Part shown: in pieces, positions 24,241-32,780 of the stretch
Numbering within the stretch: the stretch's first letter is position 1
Layout of the letters: the number at the start of each line of letters is the position of its first letter
NCBI GenBank assembly: GCA_963787285.1
Contig: CAWBCM010000020.1
Location: 186,001-250,000, forward strand
Direction of reading: 5' to 3'
DNA length: 64,000 nucleotides
Origin: JAHEJN01 sp963787285
Lineage (GTDB): Bacteria; Actinomycetota; Acidimicrobiia; Acidimicrobiales; JAHEJN01
Made by a program: the position numbers and the translations under genes
Notes under the pieces: model-generated
Database searches by the model: none
Told to the model about the DNA's origin: nothing
What the model saw: only the letters and a program-made list of their open reading frames with translations

Positions 24241-25767
24241 GTGAGTGCTCCTGCATCGAGCCGGCTGGCAGCGGTGTTCGCGCTCGTCATCGGCGGGTGC
24301 CTGCTGGCGGCCATCGGACTGGCGGTGACGGGCGGCGGCAACGACACGACTCAGTCCGCCGGTGGTGAGGCGGCCGCGGCGCAAGATGTCGCGCCGACGC
24401 CGACGCCGTTCACCGGTTGGGTCGATCCGACGTCGGTCGGGGAGCCCTACGGCGACGTCGTTCCCGGAGTGCTCACTTTCCGGGGAAACCCGACCCGGAC
24501 GTTCTACGGGACGGGCGCACCCATGGCGCCGCAGGCGCTGTGGCGGTTCCCGTCCGAATCGGACGAGCCGCTCTGTTCGTTGAGCACCACCGGACCCGAC
24601 ACCACCGAAACCACCGAGTGGTGCGGAACGGGCTGGACCGGCCAACCGGCGATCTTCGAACGCAACGGACGAACGTGGGTGGTGTTCGGTTCGTTCGACT
24701 CTGCGGTGCATTTCCTCGACGGCGACACCGGGGAACGGTTGCTGCCCGATTTTCCCGTCGGCGACATCATCAAGGGATCGGTCACCATCGATCCCGACGG
24801 GTACCCGATCGTCTACGTGGGATCGCGCGACAACTTCCTGCGAGCGATCGCCTTCGATCGACCCGTGCCGACGGAGCTGTGGTCCCTCGACGCCGAGTCG
24901 ATCCGCCCGCGACTGCACGACAACGACTGGGACGGAACGCCACTCGTGCTCGACGACTACCTCTTCCAGGGTGGGGAGAACTCGCAGTGGCACATCGTGA
25001 AGCTGAATCGTGGGTACGACCAGCTGTCCGGTCTGGCCACCGTGGCTCCCGAGCTCGTGTTCAACGCGCCCGGATGGGACGAGGAACTGCTCGACGCAAT
25101 CGGCGACGAGAACGTCAGCATCGAGAGCTCGGTTGCCATCTCGGGCGACACGATCTACTTCACCAACTCGGGTGGACTGGTCCAGGGGTGGGACATCTCC
25201 GGTGTCGAGGACGGCATCGATCCCACCCGCGTGTTCCGATTCTGGGCCGGGGACGACAGTGACGCCAGCGTCGTGATCGACGCCGACGGCTTCCTGTACG
25301 TCGGGACCGAGTACGAGCGCCCCACCGAGGTCGGGACCGATCTCGGCCAGATCCTGAAGCTCGACCCGTCGCAACCCGATGACCCGGTGGTCTGGTCGCT
25401 TCCTGCCCAGGTGAGGCTGCCCGACGGGGTCTGGGCCACTCCTGCGATCACCGAGACGATGGTGTACGTGCCCACCAACGAGGGGTTCCTGAAGGGCATC
25501 GACCGGGCGACGGGATCGCTGCTCTGGGAGAAGAAGCTCCAGGGCCCGTTGTGGTCCTCGCCACTGGTGGTCGACGACGTGCTGATCCAGCCCGACTGCC
25601 TCGGCACCATTCACGCCTATGACGTGAGCGACCCCGCCGTCGATCCCCCCGAACGGTGGACGGTACAGACCGACTGGTGCACGGAGTCGACCGCGGCGCT
25701 CTGGAACGGGCTGCTGGTCGTGGGCGACCGCAAAGGCCATGTCTGGGCCTATCGCGACCCTCCGTAG
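24241..25767 (+). CDS. Membrane-anchored PQQ-like beta-propeller repeat protein
   Basis: This 508-residue protein has a signal anchor at about residues 9-30 (AAVFALVIGGCLLAAIGLAV), a short linker, then repeated propeller blades. These include LDGDTGERLLPDFPVGDIIKG, YVGSRDNFLRAIAFD, YVPTNEGFLKGIDRATGSLL and VVGDRKGHVWAYRDPP. No PQQ-binding residues or dehydrogenase active site could be recognised, so it is more likely a binding or scaffold protein than a quinoprotein enzyme. The start is GTG 24241, 11 bases after thiQ. It may share the thi transcript, but a thiamine link is not evident. Confidence 0.8.
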   Translation: MSAPASSRLAAVFALVIGGCLLAAIGLAVTGGGNDTTQSAGGEAAAAQDVAPTPTPFTGWVDPTSVGEPYGDVVPGVLTFRGNPTRTFYGTGAPMAPQALWRFPSESDEPLCSLSTTGPDTTETTEWCGTGWTGQPAIFERNGRTWVVFGSFDSAVHFLDGDTGERLLPDFPVGDIIKGSVTIDPDGYPIVYVGSRDNFLRAIAFDRPVPTELWSLDAESIRPRLHDNDWDGTPLVLDDYLFQGGENSQWHIVKLNRGYDQLSGLATVAPELVFNAPGWDEELLDAIGDENVSIESSVAISGDTIYFTNSGGLVQGWDISGVEDGIDPTRVFRFWAGDDSDASVVIDADGFLYVGTEYERPTEVGTDLGQILKLDPSQPDDPVVWSLPAQVRLPDGVWATPAITETMVYVPTNEGFLKGIDRATGSLLWEKKLQGPLWSSPLVVDDVLIQPDCLGTIHAYDVSDPAVDPPERWTVQTDWCTESTAALWNGLLVVGDRKGHVWAYRDPP

Positions 25768-26591
25768 GGAAGGGCGGCGAGAACCTCGTTCGCCTGTTCG
25801 GGGCCCAACCCACGGTGGGCGAGGTCGGCGGGATCGGCCCCCCGCAGGTAGTGGAGCAGATCTCCTTCGCGCCGGAGAGCGAGCGCAGCGAGGGGAGCCT
25901 GTTGCACCCGAATGGTGAACAACGCCCAGTCGGCTTGCCGCAATCGACGCAGGGTCTGGCGCTCACTCCGGAGCCAGAGGTCGTCCCCGACCCGCGAACC
26001 GGCGACGACGGGATCGCCCCTGACCGGCCGGTCGGGCTGGAAGAGCGAGCGGTCGGGATGCACGAACCAGTTCCGACGCCGGACGATGCGATCCTCGAGT
26101 CGATCGATGAGTGCGGTCACGCGGTCGTCGAGCCGGGGCGAGTATCCCGCCACCGGGGCGTGAACGGCGCCGAGGGTGCGGCCGATCTTGTCGGCGAGTC
26201 GCCAGCGCGACGGGAACGACACCGACGCTGCTTCGAGAATCCAACCGTCCGGCGCGCGCCGTAGCAGGCACAGGTCCTCCTGTACGGCGAGACCCGCAGC
26301 CTCGAGCGGGTGTGACCCGGTGGGTTCGATCGTGACTCCCGCCGCCATGAGCATCGAGGCGACCTCGCGAGCGGGCCCCTCGGTGGCGGTGCCGGCCGCG
26401 AACACGTCCGCTCGTCGTGTGGCGTGGAGCTCGGCTTTCAATGCCAGCTCGGCGCGGCGGTGATCGTCGACGAGCAACCAGGGCTGGTCGCCGAGACCGC
26501 GCGTGCCCATTCGCACGGGAGGTTTGCCGGGATCGAGCTCGATCTCGTCGAGCCACCACCACCGATCAGCTGAACCCGCAGTCACCGGCAC
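25749..26591 (-). CDS. Heme-dependent oxidative N-demethylase-like protein (DUF3445)
   Basis: This 280-residue protein matches the DUF3445 pattern. Key blocks are LQEDLCLLRRAPDGWILEA-type text near residue 108, ASVSFPSRWRLADKIGRTL at about 122-140, VHAPVAGYSPRL, and a C-terminal FTIRVQQAPLAAL. Some family members use heme to oxidatively demethylate secondary amines such as dimethylamine. The start is GTG 26591. It lies back to back with the pyrimidine operon across 81 bases holding a perfect palindrome. Shared regulation is possible, but its true substrate is unknown. Confidence 0.78.
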   Translation of the reverse strand: MPVTAGSADRWWWLDEIELDPGKPPVRMGTRGLGDQPWLLVDDHRRAELALKAELHATRRADVFAAGTATEGPAREVASMLMAAGVTIEPTGSHPLEAAGLAVQEDLCLLRRAPDGWILEAASVSFPSRWRLADKIGRTLGAVHAPVAGYSPRLDDRVTALIDRLEDRIVRRRNWFVHPDRSLFQPDRPVRGDPVVAGSRVGDDLWLRSERQTLRRLRQADWALFTIRVQQAPLAALALRREGDLLHYLRGADPADLAHRGLGPEQANEVLAALPYGGSR

Positions 26592-26637
26592 TCGTGCGCT
26601 CCTTGTGGAACAGTTGACCCCGTCACTACTGTCCGGT

Positions 26638-26653
26638 CAAGCCAGCTGGCTTG
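26638..26653. promoter_or_regulatory. 16-bp perfect palindrome in divergent promoter (putative operator)
   Basis: CAAGCCAGCTGGCTTG is a perfect inverted repeat between the DUF3445 gene (start 26591, minus) and the pyrimidine operon (start 26673, plus). A TTGACC hexamer at 26614-26619 could be a -35 box for the operon, which would put the palindrome over the -10 or start-site region. This is where a repressor would sit. No regulator gene is adjacent, so the protein that binds is unknown. Confidence 0.55.
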
Positions 26654-26672
26654 CTCGACGAAAGGAAAACCC

Positions 26673-27518
26673 ATGACACGGATCGTGCGGGCTGCCATCG
26701 CGCAGACGGAGTGGACCGGCGACAAGGACTCGATGATCGCCGAACACGTCCGGTTGGCCCGCGAGGCGGCCGACCAGGGCGCCCGGGTCATGTGCTTCCA
26801 GGAGCTGTTCTACGGCCCGTACTTCTGTCAGGTGCAGGACGCCGACTACTACAGCTACGCCGAGGCCATCCCCGACGGGCCGACGACCCAGCTCATGTGT
26901 GAGCTGGCGGCCGAGTTGGAGATGGTGCTCGTTCTGCCGATGTACGAGATCGAGCAGGCCGGCCTGCTGTACAACACCGCCGCCGTCATCGACGCCGACG
27001 GCACCTATCTCGGCAAGTACCGCAAGACCCACATTCCCCAGGTGAAGGGGTTCTGGGAGAAGTTCTACTTCCGCCCCGGAAACCTCGGCTACCCGGTGTT
27101 CGACACCGCCGTCGGCAAGGTCGGCGTGTACATCTGTTATGACCGGCACTTCCCCGAAGGCTGGCGCGCCCTGGGCCTCAACGGTGCCGAGCTCGTGTTC
27201 AACCCGTCGGCCACGAGCCGCGGGCTCTCTGCGTACCTGTGGCAGCTCGAACAGACGGCATCGGCGGCCGCCAACATGTACTTCGTCGGTGCCATCAACC
27301 GGGTGGGCATCGAGGCGGACCTGGGTGACAACGACTTCTACGGCACGTCGTACTTCGCCAATCCGCGCGGACAGTTCGTGGGCGAGCCGGCCAGCGATCA
27401 AGACGCCGAGCTGGTGGTGCGCGACCTCGACCTCGACATGGTCGAAGAGGTGCGCAACCAATGGGCCTTCTATCGAGATCGCCGTCCCGACATGTACGGC
27501 GACCTGGTCGCCGACTGA
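26673..27518 (+). CDS. Beta-ureidopropionase (N-carbamoyl-beta-alanine amidohydrolase), nitrilase family
   Basis: This 281-residue enzyme should hydrolyse N-carbamoyl-beta-alanine or N-carbamoyl-beta-aminoisobutyrate to the free beta-amino acid, CO2 and ammonia, the third step of reductive pyrimidine breakdown. The nitrilase triad is visible as Glu44 (CFQELFYGPY), Lys118 (YRKTHIPQ) and Cys155 (VYICYDRHFPEGWR). FFNPSATS-type text and the length fit UPB1/PydC-like enzymes. It opens a plus-strand operon with an AAAGGAAA ribosome site. The neighbouring dihydropyrimidinase makes its substrate and the next gene uses its product. Confidence 0.9.
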   Translation: MTRIVRAAIAQTEWTGDKDSMIAEHVRLAREAADQGARVMCFQELFYGPYFCQVQDADYYSYAEAIPDGPTTQLMCELAAELEMVLVLPMYEIEQAGLLYNTAAVIDADGTYLGKYRKTHIPQVKGFWEKFYFRPGNLGYPVFDTAVGKVGVYICYDRHFPEGWRALGLNGAELVFNPSATSRGLSAYLWQLEQTASAAANMYFVGAINRVGIEADLGDNDFYGTSYFANPRGQFVGEPASDQDAELVVRDLDLDMVEEVRNQWAFYRDRRPDMYGDLVAD

Positions 27519-27519
27519 G

Positions 27520-28812
27520 ATGGCCGGCACCGACGCCGAGCTCCACGCCCGGTATCGCGCGATCCTGCCCGACTGGATAGCGCCCCTCTACGACGAGCCC
27601 ATCTCGATCGCCGGCGGATCGGGTAGCTACGTCACCACCAACGGCGGCGACCGGTACCTCGACTTCTTCGGCGGGGTCCTCACGACGATGATCGGTCACA
27701 GCGTGCCCGAGGTGGTCGCCGCGGTCCAGGCTCAGGCGGCCAAGACCTTCCACACGTCGACGCTGTACCTGTGCGAGCCGATGATCGAGCTGGCCGAGGA
27801 GATCGCCGGTCTCTCGGGCATCCCCGACGCCCGGGTCTTCTTCACCACGTCGGGCACCGAAGCCAACGACACCGCGCTGCTGCTGGCCACCAACTACCGG
27901 CACAGCAACCAGATCCTCGCCATGCGCAACAGCTACCACGGACGATCGTTCTCGGCCATGGCCATCACCGGTCACCGGTCCTGGTCGTCGTCGAGTTTCT
28001 CGGGTCTCAACGTCAGCTTCGTGCACGGCGGCTACCGCCTCCGCAGTCCCTTCCGCGATCTCGACGACGATGCCTACACCGCAGCCTGCACCGACGATCT
28101 CGTACAGATCATCGACATGACCACCGCCGGCGACGTCGCGGCGATGATCGCCGAGCCCATCCAGGGTGTCGGCGGGTTCGCCGTGCCCCCCGACGGCTTC
28201 TTCGGTTCGATGAAGAAGGTGCTCGACGGCAACGACATCCTTTTCATCTCCGACGAGGTCCAGACCGGATGGGGTCGCACCGGCGAGCACTTCTGGGGCT
28301 ACGAGGCCCACGGCATCGTGCCCGACATCATCACCTTCGCCAAGGGGGTCGGCAACGGGCTGTCGTTGGCCGGAGTGATCGCCAGGGCCGACGTCATGAA
28401 CAGCATCCACGCCGTGTCGTTCTCGACCTTCGGCGGCAACCCCATTTCCGCCGCCGGCGGGCTGGCAACGGTGCGCTACATCCAGGAGCACGACACACAA
28501 GCCAACGCCTTGGCGATGGGGCACCGCCTCACCGCCGCCCTCGCTCCGGTGGTCGAGGGCACCGACTGGATCGCCGAGCTCCGCGGCCGAGGTCTGATGC
28601 AAGCCTTCGAGATGGTGCATCCGGGAGGCATCGAGCCCGACAAGATGCGCACCGCCGCAGTGGTCGAGGCGTGTCGGCGCCGCGGCCTGCTGGTGGGCAA
28701 GGGTGGGCTCTACGGCAACGTGATCCGGCTCGCTCCCATGCTGAACGTCACCGAGGTCGAAATCGACGAGGGCATCGAGGCCCTCGTCGGAGCCATTGCC
28801 GACTGCAACTGA
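27520..28812 (+). CDS. Class III aminotransferase (probable beta-alanine/beta-aminoisobutyrate transaminase)
   Basis: This 430-residue PLP enzyme has the class III pattern: FFTTSGTEANDTALLLATNY, NSYHGRSFSAMAITG, FISDEVQTGWGRTGEHFWGYE, and FAKGVGNGLSLAGVIARA with the PLP lysine at about residue 275. It most resembles the AGXT2/alanine-glyoxylate group. Context suggests it moves the amino group from beta-alanine or beta-aminoisobutyrate to give malonate or methylmalonate semialdehyde. The start ATG 27520 lies one base after the previous stop, so translation is probably coupled. The amino acceptor is unknown. Confidence 0.9.
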   Translation: MAGTDAELHARYRAILPDWIAPLYDEPISIAGGSGSYVTTNGGDRYLDFFGGVLTTMIGHSVPEVVAAVQAQAAKTFHTSTLYLCEPMIELAEEIAGLSGIPDARVFFTTSGTEANDTALLLATNYRHSNQILAMRNSYHGRSFSAMAITGHRSWSSSSFSGLNVSFVHGGYRLRSPFRDLDDDAYTAACTDDLVQIIDMTTAGDVAAMIAEPIQGVGGFAVPPDGFFGSMKKVLDGNDILFISDEVQTGWGRTGEHFWGYEAHGIVPDIITFAKGVGNGLSLAGVIARADVMNSIHAVSFSTFGGNPISAAGGLATVRYIQEHDTQANALAMGHRLTAALAPVVEGTDWIAELRGRGLMQAFEMVHPGGIEPDKMRTAAVVEACRRRGLLVGKGGLYGNVIRLAPMLNVTEVEIDEGIEALVGAIADCN

Positions 28813-28830
28813 TCCACCCGAGGAGGAATC

Positions 28831-30243
28831 ATGACCACCTACATCAAGGGCGGCACCGTCATCACGGCCACCGGTGTGCACGACCACGACGTGCTCGTCG
28901 ACGGCGAGAAGATCGTGGCCGTGGTCACCCCTGGCTCCGCGATGGCCGTCAGCGCCGAGGGTGGCGCCGAGTCGGTGCTCGACGCGACCGGCAAGTATGT
29001 CGTTCCCGGCGGTCTCGACGCGCACACGCACATGGAGCTGCCCTTCGGCGGCACCGTCTCGGCCGACGACTTCGAGAGCGGGACCCGGGCCGCGGCCTGG
29101 GGTGGCACCACCACCATCATCGACTTCGCGGTGCAGGCCCACGGGCAGGACGTGCGCGCGTGTCTCGACCAGTGGTTGGGCAAGGCCGAGGGAAAGTGCG
29201 CCATCGACTACGGCTTCCACATGATCATCGGCGATGTCAACGACCAGTCGCTCAAGATGATGGACGCACTCGTCGACGAGGGCATCTCCAGCTTCAAGCT
29301 GTTCATGGCCTATCCCGGCGTCTTTCTCAGCGACGACGGGCAGATCCTGCGGGCCATGCAGCAGGCTGCGGGAAACGGCGGCATGATCATGATGCACGCC
29401 GAGAACGGCCTGGCCATCGACGTCCTGGCCGAGCAGGCGGTCGAGCGGGGCGAGACCGCGCCGATCAACCACGGCTATGTGCGTCGATCCGAGCTCGAAG
29501 GCGAGGCGACCTACCGGGCCATTCAGCTGGCCAAGGTGGGGGCGGCACCGCTGTACATCGTGCACCTGTCGGCCAGTGAGGCGCTCGAGCAGGTCACCAT
29601 CGCCCGCGACAAGGGCGCCAACGTCTTCGCCGAGACGTGTCCCCAGTACCTGTACCTGAATCTCGAGGACCACCTCGGTGCGCCGGGCTTCGGAGGTGCG
29701 GCCTACGTGTGCTCCACCCCGATTCGGACCAAACACGCCCATCACCACGACGATCTGTGGCGGGGCCTGGCGACCAACGACCTGTGTGTGGTGAGCACCG
29801 ATCACTGTCCGTTCTGCATGAAGGAGCAGAAGGAGCTCGGCCTCGACGACTTCCGGAAGATCCCCAACGGCCTCGGCACGGTCGAGCACCGCATGGACCT
29901 CCTCTACCAGGGGGTCGTCCAGGGCAAGATCAGCCTGCCTCGTTGGGTCGAGCTCAGTTCGACCACCCCGGCCCGGATGTTCGGCATGTACCCCGACAAG
30001 GGCACCATCGCTCCCGGCGCCGACGCCGACATCGTCCTGTACGACCCGTCGGCCACCTGGACGATCTCGGTCGACAACCACCACATGGCCATCGACCACT
30101 CGGCGTGGGAGGGTTTCGAGATCCAGGGCAAGGTCGACACGGTGCTCTCGAGGGGCAAGATCATCGTGGAGGACGACGCCTACCTCGGCGCTGCGGGCGA
30201 CGGTCGCTACCGCAAGCGAGGACTGTCGCAGTACCTCATCTGA
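28831..30243 (+). CDS. hydA: Dihydropyrimidinase
   Basis: This 470-residue amidohydrolase opens the ring of dihydrouracil or dihydrothymine. The metal ligands are in GGLDAHTHMELPFGG (HxH), the carbamylated Lys156 in SSFKLFMAYPG, and later His residues in MMHAENG and IVHLSASEALEQV. VVSTDHCPFCMKEQK supplies the last Asp. A good AGGAGG site precedes ATG 28831. Bacterial hydantoinases look alike, but the operon with beta-ureidopropionase and methylmalonate-semialdehyde dehydrogenase favours pyrimidine breakdown. Confidence 0.93.
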   Translation: MTTYIKGGTVITATGVHDHDVLVDGEKIVAVVTPGSAMAVSAEGGAESVLDATGKYVVPGGLDAHTHMELPFGGTVSADDFESGTRAAAWGGTTTIIDFAVQAHGQDVRACLDQWLGKAEGKCAIDYGFHMIIGDVNDQSLKMMDALVDEGISSFKLFMAYPGVFLSDDGQILRAMQQAAGNGGMIMMHAENGLAIDVLAEQAVERGETAPINHGYVRRSELEGEATYRAIQLAKVGAAPLYIVHLSASEALEQVTIARDKGANVFAETCPQYLYLNLEDHLGAPGFGGAAYVCSTPIRTKHAHHHDDLWRGLATNDLCVVSTDHCPFCMKEQKELGLDDFRKIPNGLGTVEHRMDLLYQGVVQGKISLPRWVELSSTTPARMFGMYPDKGTIAPGADADIVLYDPSATWTISVDNHHMAIDHSAWEGFEIQGKVDTVLSRGKIIVEDDAYLGAAGDGRYRKRGLSQYLI

Positions 30244-30276
30244 GCCGCATCCGCGGCTTCAACCCCGGGAGGGACC

Positions 30277-31761
30277 ATGCACGCCATCAACCATTGGATC
30301 GGCAATCAACGGGTGGCCGGCGCGAGCGGCCGTACATCCGCGGTGTACGACCCCGCCACCGGCGAGCAGACCGCCGCCGTCGACCTCGCATCGGTCGAGG
30401 AAGTCGACGCCGCAGTGGCGTCGGCCAGCGCAGCAGCGGGGGAGTGGCGCCAGTCGTCCATTGCCCAGCGCACCAAGGTGTTGTTCCGCTTCCGCGATCT
30501 GGTCGACCGGCACATCGACGACCTGGCCAAGGTGCTCACCGCCGAGCACGGCAAGGTGCTCAGCGACTCGGCGGGTGAGCTGTCGAGGGGCCTGGAGAAC
30601 ATCGAGTACTCGTGCGGGGTGCCCCAGTTGCTCAAGGGCGACTTCAGCGAGCAGGTGAGCCGCGGGGTCGACGTCTACTCGATCCGTCAGCCCCTCGGTG
30701 TGGTCGCCGGGATCACCCCGTTCAACTTCCCGTGCATGGTGCCACTGTGGATGTTCCCCAACGCGATCGCCTGCGGCAACGCCTTCATCCTCAAGCCCAG
30801 CGAGAAGGATCCCTCGACATCGCTGATGATGGCCGAAATGCTCGCCGACGCCGGGCTGCCATCGGGCGTGTTCAACGTGGTGCAGGGCGACAAGGTCGCC
30901 GTCGACCGCATCCTCGGTCATCCCGACATCGCCGCCGTGAGCTTCGTGGGCTCCACGCCCATCGCCCGCTACGTGTACGAGACGGGCACCGCCAACGGCA
31001 AGCGGGTGCAGGCACTCGGGGGCGCCAAGAACCACATGGTCGTCCTCCCCGACGCCGATCTCGACATGGCGGCCGACGCCGCCGTGAGCGCCGGGTACGG
31101 CTCGGCGGGGGAGCGGTGCATGGCCATCTCGGTCGTGGTGGCGGTCGGCGACATCGCCGATCCCCTCGTCGAGGCGGTACAGAAGCGGTTGCCGGGTCTC
31201 GTGGTCGGTGCCGGCAACGACCCGAGCTCGGAGATGGGTCCGCTCATCACCCGGGAGCATCGTGACCGCGTGGCCGGCTATGTCGGTGCCGGGGCCGACG
31301 AGGGTGCCACCGTGGTGGTCGACGGCCGCGAGCGCAGCTTCGACAACGACGGGTTCTTTCTCGGCCCCTCGCTGATCGATCACGTCACCCCCGACATGAG
31401 CGTGTACTGCGACGAGATCTTCGGTCCGGTCCTCTCGGTGGTGCGCGCCGCAACCTTCGACGACGCGCTCGAGTTGATCAACTCGAATCCCTATGGAAAC
31501 GGAACGGCAATCTTCACTCGCGACGGTGGTGCAGCTCGGGAGTTCCAGTTCGGGGTGGAGGTGGGCATGGTCGGGGTCAACGTGCCCGTGCCGGTTCCCG
31601 TTGCGTATTACTCCTTCGGGGGTTGGCACAACTCGCTGTTCGGCGATCGCCACATGTACGGACCCGAAGGCATCGACTTCTACACCCGCACCAAGGTCGT
31701 CACCAGCCGCTGGCCCGACCCGGCGACCAGCACCATCGACCTCGGCTTCCCGACGAACTGA
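30277..31761 (+). CDS. mmsA: CoA-acylating methylmalonate-semialdehyde dehydrogenase
   Basis: This 494-residue aldehyde dehydrogenase turns methylmalonate or malonate semialdehyde, with NAD and CoA, into propionyl- or acetyl-CoA plus CO2. Marks are ITPFNFPCMVPLWMFPNAIACG, the nucleophile Cys281 in GSAGERCMAISV, and the MMSDH-specific C-terminus VGVNVPVPVPVAYYSFGGWH. A GGGAGGG site precedes ATG 30277. It completes the route from dihydropyrimidines to central metabolism. A small GC hairpin lies between the hydA stop and this site. Confidence 0.93.
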   Translation: MHAINHWIGNQRVAGASGRTSAVYDPATGEQTAAVDLASVEEVDAAVASASAAAGEWRQSSIAQRTKVLFRFRDLVDRHIDDLAKVLTAEHGKVLSDSAGELSRGLENIEYSCGVPQLLKGDFSEQVSRGVDVYSIRQPLGVVAGITPFNFPCMVPLWMFPNAIACGNAFILKPSEKDPSTSLMMAEMLADAGLPSGVFNVVQGDKVAVDRILGHPDIAAVSFVGSTPIARYVYETGTANGKRVQALGGAKNHMVVLPDADLDMAADAAVSAGYGSAGERCMAISVVVAVGDIADPLVEAVQKRLPGLVVGAGNDPSSEMGPLITREHRDRVAGYVGAGADEGATVVVDGRERSFDNDGFFLGPSLIDHVTPDMSVYCDEIFGPVLSVVRAATFDDALELINSNPYGNGTAIFTRDGGAAREFQFGVEVGMVGVNVPVPVPVAYYSFGGWHNSLFGDRHMYGPEGIDFYTRTKVVTSRWPDPATSTIDLGFPTN

Positions 31762-31774
31762 CAGGAGACCAGTC

Positions 31775-32780
31775 ATGGATTTCGGCATCGTGTTGCAGAC
31801 CGATCCTCCCGCTTGGCGCGTCGTGGAGCTCGCCAAGCGGGCCGAGGCGCTGGGGTTCACCCACGCCTGGACCTTCGACAGCCACGTGCTGTGGCAAGAG
31901 CCCTACGTGATCTACAGCCAGATGTTGAGTGAGACTCATCGACTGATCGTCGGGCCGATGGTGACCAACCCGGGCACGCGGAACTGGACGGTCACGGCGT
32001 CGCTGTACGCCACGCTCAACGACATGTTCGGCAACCGCACGGTGTGCGGCATCGGGCGCGGCGACTCGGCCATGCGGGTCCTCGGCCACAAGCCGAGCAC
32101 CCTGGCCACGCTCAGCGAGGCGATGACGGTCATCAAGGGCCTGGCCGAGGGCGAGGAGGTCACCTACAACGGCACCCAACAGCAGTTCCCGTGGGCCAAG
32201 GAGTCGACCCTCGACATCTACATGGGCGCGTACGGCCCCAAGGCACTGAAGCTCTGCGGCGAGCAGGCCGACGGGTTCATCCTCCAGCTCGCCGACCCCC
32301 AGATCGCGGCATGGACCATCGAGGCGGTGCGCACGGCGGCGTCGGACTCCGGGCGTGATCCCGACAGCGTCAAGGTGTGTGTGGCGGCCCCGGCCTACGT
32401 GGGCGAGGACATCGCCCACCAGCGCGATCAGGTGCGCTGGTTCGGCGGCATGGTCGGCAACCACGTGGCCGACCTGGTCGATCGGTACGGCGCCAGCACC
32501 GATCTGCTGCCCGAGACCCTGATCGTCCTACGTCGAGAACCGCAAGGGCTACGACTACAGCGAGCACGGCAAGGCCACCAGCACCCATGTCGACTTCGTG
32601 ACCGACGACGTCATCGACCGTTTCTGCATCCTCGGGACGCCCGCCCAGCACATCGAGCGGCTCGAGGAGCTGCGGAGTCTCGGTGTCGACCAGTTCGCGA
32701 TCTACCTCCAGCACGACGGCAAGGACGTGACCATCAGCGAGTACGGCGACAAGATCATCCCGGTGGTCAATGCCCGGTGA
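31775..32780 (+). CDS. LLM-class F420-dependent oxidoreductase (one frameshift as read)
   Basis: This protein of about 334 residues is a luciferase-like flavin/F420 oxidoreductase, with MDFGIVLQTDPPAWRVVELA at the start, RLIVGPMVTNPGTRNWTVTA and GRGDSAMRVLG. The first frame runs to about 32527; one extra C (32527-32528) moves the rest, TAC GTC GAG AAC onward, to the next frame. That part ends ILGTPAQHIERLEELRSLGV and IYLQHDGKDVTISEYGDKII. Joined, they form a normal LLM protein. Family members often sit with hydantoinase or dihydropyrimidinase genes. The operon lacks dihydropyrimidine dehydrogenase, so this enzyme might reduce the pyrimidine ring; that is inference only. Confidence 0.85.

Noticed and set aside
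27295..30099. Very long minus-strand open frame (over 900 codons) opposite the pyrimidine genes
   Set aside because: It is the antisense shadow of strongly conserved plus-strand enzymes; long stop-free antisense frames are common in GC-rich DNA and the translation resembles no protein.
30240..30258. GC hairpin between hydA and mmsA as a terminator
   Set aside because: The stem is only six pairs with no U-run and overlaps the space before a strong ribosome site, so read-through is expected.
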